A stretch of DNA of 64,000 bases from Phytomonospora endophytica (GCF_014202425.1 NZ_JACHGT010000016.1:124001-188000), one strand, 5' to 3'; counted from the first letter of the stretch, positions 35,101-45,775 are shown. Numbers and translations are program-made. The notes: generated from the sequence alone by a model not told the origin.

Positions 35101-35967
35101 TCAGCCGACCCGCGCCGAGGCCAGGATCTCCAGCAGCGCCGTCGTCGCGGGCGGGTCCGGCGGCTCGCCGTAGGTCGCGGCATAGATCCGGCGCGGCTCC
35201 TCCGGGAGCGCGGTGGCGTGCACACCCGGCGCCCGGTGCGCTCGCAGCGCCAGGCCGTTGACGATCGCGACGCCGACCCCGGCGGCGACCAGCGACTGCG
35301 TGACGACCGTGTCGTCGCAGAAGTAGGCGACGCGCGGCACGAAACCGGCCCGCTCGCAGGCGCTCACCGTCGCGGCCAGGCAGCGCTCGCAACCGCCGAC
35401 CCACGCGGAGTCGCGGTGGTCCTCCAGACGCTGATCGGGCCGGTCGGCGACCAGGTACAGGGGATCGTCGAGCAGGTGCACGAGCCGGACACCGTCCTCT
35501 TCCACGGGGTCGCCGGCGCCGCGGAAGATCAGCGCGACGTCGACGTGCCCGGAACGCAGCATCCGCAGCCCTTCGGCCGGATGCGCGTCGACGAGATTCA
35601 GCTCCACGCCCGGATGCCGCCGCGCCAGCTCCACGGCCGCCTTCGGCACCAGCGTGCTCAGGACGGTCTGGAACCCGGCGACCCGCACCCGCCCGGCGCG
35701 CAGGCCGACTCGCGCGGCGAGTTCGGTCGAGGCGGCGTTGAGCCTGCCAAGGATCTCGGTCGCCCGCAGCGCCAGGAGCTCGCCTTCGGGGGTGAGCCGG
35801 ATGCCGCGCCCGACACGCTGGACGAGCTTGGCGCCGGTCGCGGTCTCCAGCCGTCCGAGGTGATGGCTGACCGAGGGCTGGGAGTAGTGGAGCTCCTTCG
35901 CGGCCCGGGTCACCGATCCGTGGCGGGCGACCGATTCCAGCACCCGGAGGTGGGTCAGGTTCAGCAT
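35101..35967 (-). CDS. LysR-family transcriptional regulator
   Basis: A 288-residue regulator. The N-terminal winged helix-turn-helix (LTHLRVLESVARHGSVTRAAKELHYSQPSVSHHLGRLE, residues 4-42) is followed by a periplasmic-binding-protein-like effector domain (GRVRVAGFQTVLSTLVPKA onwards). A Cys pair in VGGCERCLAA might tune redox or metal sensing but is unproven. It is divergent from the reductase-fold gene at 36079, its likely target, across 111 bp. Confidence 0.9.
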   Translation of the reverse strand: MLNLTHLRVLESVARHGSVTRAAKELHYSQPSVSHHLGRLETATGAKLVQRVGRGIRLTPEGELLALRATEILGRLNAASTELAARVGLRAGRVRVAGFQTVLSTLVPKAAVELARRHPGVELNLVDAHPAEGLRMLRSGHVDVALIFRGAGDPVEEDGVRLVHLLDDPLYLVADRPDQRLEDHRDSAWVGGCERCLAATVSACERAGFVPRVAYFCDDTVVTQSLVAAGVGVAIVNGLALRAHRAPGVHATALPEEPRRIYAATYGEPPDPPATTALLEILASARVG

Positions 35968-36078
35968 TCATCAATTTTATGTATGGGACTTACGCGGACT
36001 TGGCATTAGACGTCATGGATCCGAAGGGCCATCATCTTTTCCAGAAGGTCCATGAGCGGAAGAAAAGGAACAATCGTC

Positions 36079-36714
36079 ATGTCACTGACCCGTGTCCACA
36101 ACTTCGCCGTCTCCCTCGACGGCTTCGGCACCGGCGACGTCCAGAGCCTCGCGGCGCCCTTCGGTCACGCCGGCGAGCGCCTGCACGAATGGATGTTCGG
36201 CACCCGGTGGTGGAAGGGCGCCGGCAGCGGCGGCGGTGTCGACGACGCCTTCGTCCGGCAGCACGACCCCGGGATCGGCGCCGAGATCATGGGCGCCGGG
36301 AAGTACGGCTTCCCGGGCTGGCACGAGGACCCGGAGTGGAAGGGCCACTGGGGACCCAACCCGCCGTTCCATACCCCGGTGTACGTGATGACGCACCACA
36401 CGCGCCCGTCCATCGAGATGGAAGGCGGCACGACCTTCCACTTCATCGACGGGACGCCCGCCGAGATCCTCGAAGCCGCCCGCGCGGCCGCCGGTGGTGA
36501 GGACGTGCGCCTCGGCGGTGGCGCGACGACGATCCGCGACTTCGTCAAGGCCGGGCTCGTCGACTACATGCACATCGTGGTCGTGCCGATCATGCTCGGC
36601 CGCGGCGTGCGGCTGTGGGACGGGCTGGAGGGGATCGACGCCGACTACGCCATCGAGTCGATCTCCGCGCCGAGCGGCGTCACGCACGTGACGTTCACCC
36701 GCGCGAAGGACTGA
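36079..36714 (+). CDS. RibD C-terminal/dihydrofolate reductase-fold protein
   Basis: A 211-residue protein: the start VHNFAVSLDGFGTG, the middle VYVMTHHTRPSIEMEGGTTFHFIDG and the end VRLGGGATTIRDFVKAGLVDYMHIVVVPIMLGRGVRLWDGL match RibD_C/DHFR-like reductases. They use NADPH on pterin-, flavin- or antibiotic-like substrates; this one is unassigned. ATG 36079 with AAGGA at 36065. It is probably controlled by the divergent LysR. Confidence 0.85.
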   Translation: MSLTRVHNFAVSLDGFGTGDVQSLAAPFGHAGERLHEWMFGTRWWKGAGSGGGVDDAFVRQHDPGIGAEIMGAGKYGFPGWHEDPEWKGHWGPNPPFHTPVYVMTHHTRPSIEMEGGTTFHFIDGTPAEILEAARAAAGGEDVRLGGGATTIRDFVKAGLVDYMHIVVVPIMLGRGVRLWDGLEGIDADYAIESISAPSGVTHVTFTRAKD

Positions 36715-36725
36715 ACCCGCGAGGA

Positions 36726-36757
36726 GGAGCCGGACGCCATGCCTCGCGTCCGGCTCC
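36726..36757. terminator. Bidirectional terminator
   Basis: GGAGCCGGACGC and GCGTCCGGCTCC form a 12-bp perfect stem with an 8-base loop between the convergent reductase-fold and RidA genes. Confidence 0.85.
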
Positions 36758-36763
36758 GTGACG

Positions 36764-37165
36764 TCACGCGACGGCGGTGCCTTCGAGCTCGACCAGCTGA
36801 CCGGGGATCGCCAAGCGCGTCACGCCGAGCATCGTCGTCGTCGGCGCCACCCCGGCGGCGCCCAACCGGGCCGCCAGCACGCCGTAGTGAGGGAACAACG
36901 CGTCCACGTCGGTGGTGTAGACGTTGAGCCGGATCAGGTTCGACAGGGACATGCCGGCCTCGCCGAGCACAGCCTCCAGGTTGTCGAGGCTCAGCGCCAG
37001 CTGCGCGGCCATGTCGCCGTCGTGCTCGGGCTTGCCCTCGGCGCTCATCGAGGTCTGCCCCGAGACGTAGAGGGTCCGGGTGTGCCCGGAGACGACCTCA
37101 CCCTGGTTGAAGCCCATCTCCAGCGACCAGGTGACCGGGTTGACCGCGGTTCGTTCGATTGCCAC
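36764..37165 (-). CDS. RidA/YjgF-family protein
   Basis: A 133-residue Rid protein: TLYVSGQTSMSAEGKPEHDGDMAAQ near the start, NLIRLNVYTTDVDALFPHYG in the middle and TRLAIPGQLVELEGTAVA at the end. RidA hydrolyses reactive enamine/imine intermediates. The catalytic Arg that canonical RidA has in the C-terminal region is not obvious in TTTMLGVTRLAIPGQLVELEG, so this may be a non-canonical Rid subfamily. GTG 37165 follows GGAG. It is divergent from the WYL regulator. Confidence 0.85.
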   Translation of the reverse strand: MAIERTAVNPVTWSLEMGFNQGEVVSGHTRTLYVSGQTSMSAEGKPEHDGDMAAQLALSLDNLEAVLGEAGMSLSNLIRLNVYTTDVDALFPHYGVLAARLGAAGVAPTTTMLGVTRLAIPGQLVELEGTAVA

Positions 37166-37226
37166 GTCGGCTCCATTCGATTCATCGAGACGCACGCCTT
37201 CGACGCCGTCGTGATGAGCCTCGCAA

Positions 37227-37256
37227 GGAATCACGACACCCTGTGTCACGTATTCC
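37227..37256. promoter_or_regulatory. Operator between the RidA and WYL genes
   Basis: GACAC-CCT-GTGTC (37235-37247) nested inside GGAAT…ATTCC (37227-37256). The centre lies 31 bp before the WYL start, so autoregulation and control of the divergent RidA gene are likely. Confidence 0.55.
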
Positions 37257-37271
37257 GTTAAGGTTTCCGCG

Positions 37272-38300
37272 ATGCGCGCCGACAGGCTTGTCTCCCTGGT
37301 CCTTCTGCTGCGGCAGCACGGCCGGATGTCCGCACCCGCCCTCGCCGAGGAGCTGGAGGTGTCCACCCGGACCGTGCTCCGCGACATCGAGGCGCTCTCG
37401 GCGGCGGGCGTCCCCGTCTACGCCGAACGCGGCCGACACGGCGGGTTCGCGCTGCTGCCCGGCTTCCGGACCGAACTCACCGGACTCAACCACGACGAGG
37501 CGCTCGCCCTGCTGACCGCCGGGTCGCAGCGCGGCGAACGGGCGTTCGGGCTCAGCTCGGCGCTGGCGTCGGCGATGCGGAAGGTCGTCGACGCGCTGCC
37601 GGAGAGCCACCGCGCCACCGTCGGCGACGCTGCCCAGCGCCTGCTCGTCGAGCCGGAATCGGACCTGCTCTCGCGCCGAACCGTCACCGAGGAGATCCCC
37701 GCGGCGACGATGGCCGAGCTGCGACGGGCCGTGCTCACCGGACACAAGCTGCGGATCCACTACGCCGCCACCGACCAGGAACCCCGCCGGCGGACGGTCG
37801 ACCCCATCGGCCTGGTCACCGTGCGGGGACGCGGCTACCTGCTCGCGACACGGTCCGGGGAGGACCGCACGTACCGCCTGTCGCGGATCGAGGCCGCCGA
37901 AGCGCTCGCCGAACCGGCGGAACGCCCGGGTCGGGTCGACCTCGACCGGATCTGGCGGGACCGCACCGCCCGGTTCCTGGCCGACGGGCACATCACCGTG
38001 CTGGTCCGCGTCGACCCGGCCCGGCGCGAGGACCTGCTGGACGGCTCCCTGACCGTCCGCGCCGAGGAGCCCGTCGACGACGGGTGGCTGCGGCTGGAGG
38101 TGACGTACCAGGATCTGCGCCACGCGGTGTGGGCGCTGTGGCAACTGGGGATGGACGCGGAGGCGCTGGCGCCGCCGTCGCTGCGCGAGGCGCTGCGGGA
38201 GCGGGCGGCGAGGGTCGCCGAGCGGTACGGGGACAGCACGAAGGCCGGTCCCCGCCCTGTTCAGGAGCGGTTACCGGCCTTCGAGGTCAGTGGAGACTAG
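37272..38300 (+). CDS. HTH-11/WYL-domain transcriptional regulator
   Basis: A 342-residue regulator. An N-terminal winged helix-turn-helix (RADRLVSLVLLLRQHGRMSAPALAEELEVSTRTVLRDIEALSAAGVPVYAERGRHGG) precedes a WYL domain (about residues 150-220: LRIHYAATDQEPRRRTVDPIGLVTVRGRGYLLATRSGEDRTYRLSRI) and a C-terminal WCX-like dimer domain. WYL domains sense nucleic-acid or nucleotide-like ligands in known cases. Its last three codons overlap the 3' end of the opposing tRNA-Ala gene. Confidence 0.9.
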   Translation: MRADRLVSLVLLLRQHGRMSAPALAEELEVSTRTVLRDIEALSAAGVPVYAERGRHGGFALLPGFRTELTGLNHDEALALLTAGSQRGERAFGLSSALASAMRKVVDALPESHRATVGDAAQRLLVEPESDLLSRRTVTEEIPAATMAELRRAVLTGHKLRIHYAATDQEPRRRTVDPIGLVTVRGRGYLLATRSGEDRTYRLSRIEAAEALAEPAERPGRVDLDRIWRDRTARFLADGHITVLVRVDPARREDLLDGSLTVRAEEPVDDGWLRLEVTYQDLRHAVWALWQLGMDAEALAPPSLREALRERAARVAERYGDSTKAGPRPVQERLPAFEVSGD

Positions 38301-38363
38301 GGGACTCGAACCCCTGACCCCCTGCTTGCAAAGCAGGTGCTCTTCCAGCTGAGCTAAGTCCCC
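38291..38363 (-). tRNA. tRNA-Ala (anticodon TGC)
   Basis: A 73-nt cloverleaf on the minus strand. The acceptor stem GGGGACT pairs with AGTCTCC, the D arm contains AGCTCAGCTGG, the anticodon loop reads CTTTGCAAG and the T arm contains GGTTCGAGTCC. CCA is not encoded. It lies 16 bp downstream of the DLW-39 gene. Confidence 0.95.
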
Positions 38364-38379
38364 GGGGCGCCGGGGCGCG

Positions 38380-38511
38380 CTAGCGCACGTCCTCGGCGGG
38401 GGTGGTGGCCTCGTGCCAGAGCGCGCGCTCTTCACCGGCCGCCTTGACCTTCTTGACAACGATCGCGGCGACGGTCACAACGCCCGCCACCAGCAAAAGC
38501 TTCTTCCACAT
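38380..38511 (-). CDS. DLW-39-family small membrane protein
   Basis: A 43-residue protein, MWKKLLLVAGVVTVAAIVVK followed by a charged stretch and RALWHEATTPAEDVR. One membrane helix and a C-terminal ALW...T...DVR pattern match the actinobacterial DLW-39 family (usual motif DLW...AT...DLR), typically encoded next to tRNA-Ala near the origin. Function unknown. ATG 38511 is the family start; the longer frame adds 17 unrelated residues. Confidence 0.85.
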   Translation of the reverse strand: MWKKLLLVAGVVTVAAIVVKKVKAAGEERALWHEATTPAEDVR

Positions 38512-38671
38512 CGGCAATGTCCCCCTAAGGAATCCGTCCTGCCGTGAAACGCGCTCCAGCATACCTCCGCCCCACCCGCAACCCGCGTCGGCGTGCGCCT
38601 TGAGGTGGCGGTGGGCACCCGCGGCAACCGAAACGGGCCCACGGGCGTCTCGCGTGCGCGACGATCAAGTC

Positions 38672-38926
38672 ATGAGCGTCGATACACGAGGCCCGGACGA
38701 CATGGGCGACGACGAGCAGGAGACCGACACCGCGCTCTACGAGCGCTACATCGAGGACCCGCCCGCCGACCTGGAGATCAAGGCCGACGACGACGGCGTC
38801 GTCGGCATCGAGGAGTGGCTGCCGCAGGAATCCCGGCCCGGTGACGCGCGCAGGGAGGCCGAGGAGGCCGACGACCGTCCCGCCGAGGAGGCCGCCGAGC
38901 ACCTCTCGCGGCGGGACCGCTACTAG
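38672..38926 (+). CDS. Small acidic protein of unknown function
   Basis: An 84-residue, strongly acidic, probably partly disordered protein (MSVDTRGPDDMGDDEQETDT start; EAEEADDRPAEEAAEHL near the end). It resembles short acidic proteins common in actinomycetes, but no family is assigned. Its stop codon abuts the stop of the convergent UvrA-like gene. Confidence 0.6.
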   Translation: MSVDTRGPDDMGDDEQETDTALYERYIEDPPADLEIKADDDGVVGIEEWLPQESRPGDARREAEEADDRPAEEAAEHLSRRDRY

Positions 38927-41293
<2,367 letters not shown>

Positions 41294-41388
41294 CGTGTCT
41301 CCATCTGCTCGGGCGGGGCCGCCGCGTGGAATCTCACCCCGGTCATTGTTCTCGCCCGCGGCGGCCCTGGGTACGGGAGAACGGCCGA

Positions 41389-41742
41389 TCAGCTGTCCTG
41401 CAGGAGCCCGAGGACGTTGCCTTCCGGGTCGGTCACGGTGGCGACGAGGCGCCCTTCGCCGACCTTCTTCGGGGCCTCGGCGACCGCGCCGCCGGCCGCG
41501 GTCACCTCGGCGATCCTCGCCTCGATGTCGTCGACGTGCCAGTAGGCGACCGGCGAGGGAGAGCTGTCCTTGGGCGCCGGGACGAGGCCGACGTGCTGGC
41601 CGGCGGTGTCGTAGCCGACGTAGTAGTCGGAGTCGACGGTCGGCTCGACGCCGAGCAGGGCGGTGTAGACGGCCTTGGCCTTGGCGAGATCGCCGACGTT
41701 GTGCAGGAGGGTCTTGGCTCCCTGGGTGGGCGTGCCGGTCAT
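41389..41742 (-). CDS. VOC-family protein
   Basis: A 117-residue protein of one VOC module pair: TLLHNVGDLAKAKAVYTALLGVEPTVDSDYYVGYD and VAYWHVDDIEARIAEVTAAGG, closing VTDPEGNVLGLLQDS. ATG 41742 follows GGAG; an ATG six codons earlier lacks a ribosome site. Substrate unknown. It lies 95 bp upstream of the UvrA-like gene in the same direction. Confidence 0.85.
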   Translation of the reverse strand: MTGTPTQGAKTLLHNVGDLAKAKAVYTALLGVEPTVDSDYYVGYDTAGQHVGLVPAPKDSSPSPVAYWHVDDIEARIAEVTAAGGAVAEAPKKVGEGRLVATVTDPEGNVLGLLQDS

Positions 41743-41860
41743 GGTCGCTCCAATGCTCACGGATCGTGGTGGCGGCGTTTCGGACCGCCGTCATGCCACG
41801 CTAACCGTGCCGCGGGGGTCGGCGCTTCTCGAATCCTGATCGCTTCGCCGAGTTTCCCGC

Positions 41861-42619
41861 TCAGTCCTCGGTGGCCCATTCGCGGACCTCTTCGTCGGGG
41901 TCTTCGGCGAGGCGGGCGAGGACCTCGGCGACGCCGGGCGTGCGCCAGCGCCGGATCGTGTACGCCAGCGACCGGCGGACGTCGGCGTCGGGGTGGTCGG
42001 CGAGGTGCGCGAGGAGGTGGATCGGGCCGCGACGGCGGCCGTGGAGGTCGTCGAGGACGTCGACGATGGCCTTGACGTCGGCGGGGTCGGTCTTCTCCAG
42101 GCGGGCGAGGAGCGTCCGGACGGGTGGCGGCGGCTTGTCCACGGCGAACGGGCGCCGCAGCAGGCGCTGAGCCCCGTAGGCGCCGGTGACGCGGCACCCC
42201 ATGCACGTGCACGGCTTGGTGCCGTGCGCGTCGGGCCTGTAGCGCCAGCCGACGCCGTGGGAAACCCCGCGGATCCGGTGGACCTCCCGGCGGGAAACCC
42301 CACGCGGGAGAAAGACCTCCCAGCCGCGCGGGTCGTCGAGGGCGCGGATCCGCGCGACGGCCTCGGCGGCGGTGACCTCGGCGGGTTGTGCGTGGTAGCG
42401 GCCGACGCTGACCGGCTCGGCGTCGGGCAACCTGATGTCGACGGCGACGAGGTCGCGTTGCCTCGACCATCGGCCCAGTTCGCGCATCCACTGGTGGGTG
42501 AGCGTGTAGGACGTGAGCAGCGGGAAACAGAACACGCCGCCGCGTTTCCCGGCCCGCAGCCCGGAGCGGCGGACGCGGTCGACGGTCACCCGAGGGGTGA
42601 GGTGGACGAACATGGCCAT
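41861..42619 (-). CDS. ADP-ribosyltransferase-like/HEAT-repeat protein
   Basis: A 252-residue protein. The N-terminus (MAMFVHLTPRVTVDRVRRSG then GGVFCFPLLTSYTLTHQW) resembles the H-[ST]-x-x-x-[IV]-x-x-x-G and later aromatic motifs of ART/KptA-like folds. A Cys cluster (TKPCTCMGC, near residue 140) could bind zinc. The C-terminus holds HEAT-type repeats (LLAHLADHPDADVRRSLAYTIRRW, VLARLAEDPDEEVREWATED). Similar two-part proteins occur in streptomycetes. The catalytic state and target are unknown. Confidence 0.6.
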   Translation of the reverse strand: MAMFVHLTPRVTVDRVRRSGLRAGKRGGVFCFPLLTSYTLTHQWMRELGRWSRQRDLVAVDIRLPDAEPVSVGRYHAQPAEVTAAEAVARIRALDDPRGWEVFLPRGVSRREVHRIRGVSHGVGWRYRPDAHGTKPCTCMGCRVTGAYGAQRLLRRPFAVDKPPPPVRTLLARLEKTDPADVKAIVDVLDDLHGRRRGPIHLLAHLADHPDADVRRSLAYTIRRWRTPGVAEVLARLAEDPDEEVREWATED

Positions 42620-42623
42620 CGGG

Positions 42624-43382
42624 CTAACCCGTCAGCGCGTCGTTGATGCGGGCGACGAGATCCCGCGCCTCGTCCTGGGTGAAGGCGCCGGTGACCTCGG
42701 TCGTGCCGCCGGTGATCGCCGCCATGATCGTCGGCGCGGTGACGACCTCGTCGCCGAGGACGATCGCGACCTGGCCGTTGACGTTGGCGGCGGTCAGGTC
42801 GGCCCAGGTCGCCGTGCCGGCGTCGGTGAAGTCGAGGATGATCTTGAAGCCGCCGCCGACCGCGTCGCCCTCGACCTTCGCGCCTTCCAGTCCGCTGGCG
42901 TCGATCGCGACGGGACGCAGGTGGTACTTGACGTTCTCGGCGTCGCAGACGGTCGTCTCGGCGGCCGGGTCGGGGTACGCGCGCGGCATCTCGGCGAGCA
43001 GTCCGCAGTGGACGTAGGGGACGTTGAAGGCGACCGTGGCGGGCAACAGCTCGACCTCGGCGGGGGTGAGGGAGGCGAAGGGGGCCAGCGCCATGTCGTC
43101 CTCGTTGGGGTGCGGGGGCGCGGTGAGGGCCTGGGCGGTCTCGGCGGACAGGTCGCCGACCTTCTTCCAGACCTCGTCGAGGGTGGTGGCGGTCATGTCG
43201 GCCGCGGACGTGCCCTTCCTGGGCGCGCCGTCGGTGCTGGCGATGACCGCGCGGAACGCGAAGGCCTCCGGGTTGGCGATCTGGTCGGGCCAGTCGAGTT
43301 CGGGCTTGTCGTCGGTGGAGGTGCAGGCGGTGGACAGCGCCGCCGCGAGCAGCACGGTCAGGACCGCGATCGTCCTCTTCAA
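42624..43382 (-). CDS. Lipoprotein with SecD P1-head-like domain
   Basis: A 252-residue lipoprotein: signal LKRTIAVLTVLLAAALSTAC with lipobox Cys (residue 20). The C-terminal 85 residues match the SecDF P1 head: FKIILDFTDAGTATWADLT, NVNGQVAIVLGDEVVTAPTI, then ITGGTTEVTGAFTQDEARDLVARIN. No membrane bundle follows, so it cannot be a translocase by itself. TTG 43382 is the start, with GGAGG 7 bp upstream. Domain origin is clear; function is unknown. Confidence 0.75.
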   Translation of the reverse strand: MKRTIAVLTVLLAAALSTACTSTDDKPELDWPDQIANPEAFAFRAVIASTDGAPRKGTSAADMTATTLDEVWKKVGDLSAETAQALTAPPHPNEDDMALAPFASLTPAEVELLPATVAFNVPYVHCGLLAEMPRAYPDPAAETTVCDAENVKYHLRPVAIDASGLEGAKVEGDAVGGGFKIILDFTDAGTATWADLTAANVNGQVAIVLGDEVVTAPTIMAAITGGTTEVTGAFTQDEARDLVARINDALTG

Positions 43383-43438
43383 GGGTCGGCCTCCCGTGTG
43401 GGTGTGTGTCCGCACCGTATCGTCGCCGCGCACGGTCC

Positions 43439-43807
43439 TCAGGCGCCGATCGCGGCCCGCGCGGCCTCGGCGAAGCGTTGACCGTCGGTCTTGGGGACGG
43501 CCTTGACGGTCGTGGCGTTCGCGCCCTGTGCGATGGAGACGACGCCGACGAGCAGGCCCTTCCACGCTACGGCGGTGACCCGGTCGAGGGGGATCACGTC
43601 GACCCCGCCGGGGGTGGTGAACAGCAGCCGCTCGTTGGTCAGGGCGAGCAGACCCTTGCCCGCAGCGGTCTCGCCGGGAGCGAGGCAGACGACGAGCTCG
43701 TCGTCGCGGACGTGCCGGTCGAGGGCGGCGAGGAGGCCGGACGCGGGCGCGGAGGCGAGCTCCTCGGCCGCGGCGGCGGTGTCGGGGCGGGGGTCGTCGG
43801 TGTGCAT
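43439..43807 (-). CDS. Bacterial PH-domain (YokE-like) protein
   Basis: A 122-residue protein with a short linker and one bacterial PH-like domain (GLLALTNERLLFTTPGGVDVIPLDRVTAVAWKGLLVGVVSI), the pattern used for membrane or protein contacts. It is a close relative of the PH part of the protein encoded at 45203. It lies just downstream of the lipoprotein region. Confidence 0.8.
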   Translation of the reverse strand: MHTDDPRPDTAAAAEELASAPASGLLAALDRHVRDDELVVCLAPGETAAGKGLLALTNERLLFTTPGGVDVIPLDRVTAVAWKGLLVGVVSIAQGANATTVKAVPKTDGQRFAEAARAAIGA

Positions 43808-43853
43808 CGGTCCACTGTGGCAGGGGAGGCGCCCGCGACACTACGTTGATCAC

Positions 43854-44618
43854 GTGGATGCCAAGGAGTACGCCTCGTCTTTCGGTGCCGCCGCGAGCGC
43901 CTACGCCGAGCACCGGCCCGACTACGCGCGCGACGCCGTGCGCTGGGGCTTCGAGCCCGCGCCCGGGACGCGCGTGCTCGACCTCGGTGCCGGCACCGGG
44001 AAACTGACCGCGACGCTGGTCGAGGCCGGCGCCGACGTCGTGGCCGTCGAGCCCGACGTCGAGATGCTCGCCGAGCTGCGCCGGGGGCTCGACGTCCGTG
44101 CCCTGCTGGGCAGCGCCGAGGGGATCCCGCTGCCGGACGGGTCGGTCGACGCCGTGCTCGCGGGTAACGCGATGCACTGGTTCGACATGGCCGTCGCCGG
44201 GCCCGAGATCGCCCGGGTTCTCGCGCCCGGCGGTGTCCTGACCGGACTGTGGAACGTGCTCGACGATCGCGTCGAGTGGGTCGACGGGCTCGCGGCCGTC
44301 GCCGGGAGCGACGTCATCGGCCCGCGCGACACGCCCGCCGCCTGGCGCGCCGAGACCGAGGGCATGCACCTGCCGAAGACGGGCGAGGCATGTTTCGGCT
44401 CACCGGAGACGGCGGAGTTCGCTCACGAGCAGCGGCGCACCGCCGACTCCCTCGTCGCGACCCTCGCGACCCGCGCCGGACTCCTCGTGATGGCCGAAGA
44501 CGAGCGCGATGCCCTCCTCGACCGCATCCGCGGGTACCTCACGAGCCGGCCCGAGACCGCCGACGGCGAGTTCGCGCTCCCGATGCTCACGTGCGGACTA
44601 CGCGTACGACGCCGCTGA
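43854..44618 (+). CDS. Class I SAM-dependent methyltransferase
   Basis: A 254-residue Rossmann-fold methyltransferase of the methyltransf_11 type. Motif I is RVLDLGAGTGKLTATLVEAGADVVAVEPD (about residues 35-65), motif II AEGIPLPDGSVDAVLAGNAMHWFD, and motif III EIARVLAPGGVLTGLWN. It probably methylates a small molecule; substrate unknown. GTG 43854 is chosen as the codon opening VDAKEYASSF; no ribosome site is seen, so a leaderless message is possible. Confidence 0.87.
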   Translation: MDAKEYASSFGAAASAYAEHRPDYARDAVRWGFEPAPGTRVLDLGAGTGKLTATLVEAGADVVAVEPDVEMLAELRRGLDVRALLGSAEGIPLPDGSVDAVLAGNAMHWFDMAVAGPEIARVLAPGGVLTGLWNVLDDRVEWVDGLAAVAGSDVIGPRDTPAAWRAETEGMHLPKTGEACFGSPETAEFAHEQRRTADSLVATLATRAGLLVMAEDERDALLDRIRGYLTSRPETADGEFALPMLTCGLRVRRR

Positions 44619-44780
44619 CGACGGCTCGCCCGGGCACCCGCGAAGGCCGGGAAACCCGCCCGGAAGGAAGCCCTCACGACCGGCCGGACGGGCACACCCG
44701 TCGGCGACCATGGCGACAGCGGCTCGCCGAGGCCGTTGCCGCCCCAGCCAGGCCTCGGCGGGTCGTCCCGTGCGCGCAGG

Positions 44781-44811
44781 CCACCCGGCCCGCACCGGGG
44801 CCACCGGGTGG
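44781..44811 (-). terminator. Terminator after the 114-residue gene
   Basis: CCACCCGG and CCGGGTGG form an 8-bp stem with a 15-base loop, adjacent to the stop codon at 44814. Confidence 0.5.
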
Positions 44812-44813
44812 AC

Positions 44814-45158
44814 TCAGCGCGCTTCCAGCGCCTCGGCCCTTCGCTCCAGCTCGGCGGCGATGCCGTCCCAGTCGGGGCCGTGCGTCCAGAGACCGGCCGC
44901 CGCCGCGCGCATGAGCTCCGGCTCGCCGGGCCGCTGCAGCAGCACCAGCCGGTGCGCGAGGTTGCGGACCCAGACCGGGAGCAGGCCGTCGACGATGTTC
45001 GGGCACAGCTCGCGCAACATCGCGAGGATCGCATCGGCGTCGGCGAAGGTCAACGCCTCGACGAAGAGGTATTCCTCGTGCTGGAGGTCGCACTCGGGAG
45101 TCGGCCCGTACTCATCGCCGTACAGGCATCGCGCCTCCTCGGTCAAGGTCATGTGCAT
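44814..45158 (-). CDS. Hypothetical protein
   Basis: A 114-residue soluble protein (EARCLYGDEYGPTPECDLQHEEYLFVEALTFADADAILAMLRELCPNIVDGLLPVWVRNLAHRLVLLQRPGEPELM). It is mostly helical with no membrane segment. The layout resembles small proteins encoded near immunity or toxin genes, but none is present here. ATG 45158 or 45152 may be used. Confidence 0.6.
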   Translation of the reverse strand: MHMTLTEEARCLYGDEYGPTPECDLQHEEYLFVEALTFADADAILAMLRELCPNIVDGLLPVWVRNLAHRLVLLQRPGEPELMRAAAAGLWTHGPDWDGIAAELERRAEALEAR

Positions 45159-45202
45159 GGCCGCAGCCTATGGCGGCGCCCGGCCGTCGGCGACTCGCAG
45201 GC

Positions 45203-45775
45203 TCAGATACGCCCGAGGACCTCGGCGCGTTTGGCCGCGTACTCCTCGGCGGTGATGAGGCCCTCGGCGTGCCACTCGCGCAGACGCCGCAGGGTTTCCC
45301 GGGGCTCGTCGGCGACCGGCGGCGGACGCGGCGGCGTGTACGCCGGAGGCGGCACCACCACCATGCCCGGAGGCGTCCCGGGCGGACGCGTGGCCTGGAC
45401 GGCCGCACGAGCAGCGTCGACGAGGCGTTTCCCGTCGGCCTGGTTCACGCCCTTGACGACCGCGCGAACGTTTCCGACACCGATGATGACCTCACCCGTC
45501 AGCATCCGCGCCTTCCATTCCAGAGTCACCACGTGGGCGAGCGGGAAGGCGTCGGCGGCCTTGCGGGAAACCCCGTGCACGACGAACAGCAGCCGCTGCC
45601 CCGTCAGCACCAGCAGACCGGCCTTGCGGGCGAACTCGCCGACCGCAAGGTGCGTCACCACCTCGCCGACATGCAGGTAACCGGGCAGCTCCCGGATCTC
45701 GCGCTTCGCGCCGAGCGTCACCGAGGCCGCCTCGACCGCGGCGGCGATGTCAGGGCGCGACTCCGGAGTGTCCAT
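45203..45775 (-). CDS. PH-domain/SHOCT-domain protein
   Basis: A 190-residue protein. An N-terminal bacterial PH-like domain (GLLVLTGQRLLFVVHGVSRKAADAFPLAHVVTLEWKARMLTGEVIIG) and Pro-rich linker lead to a C-terminal SHOCT helix pair (LRRLREWHAEGLITAEEYAAKRAEVLGRI). SHOCT tails are oligomerisation modules. It shares the PH part with the 43439 protein, implying duplication within this region. Confidence 0.85.
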   Translation of the reverse strand: MDTPESRPDIAAAVEAASVTLGAKREIRELPGYLHVGEVVTHLAVGEFARKAGLLVLTGQRLLFVVHGVSRKAADAFPLAHVVTLEWKARMLTGEVIIGVGNVRAVVKGVNQADGKRLVDAARAAVQATRPPGTPPGMVVVPPPAYTPPRPPPVADEPRETLRRLREWHAEGLITAEEYAAKRAEVLGRI

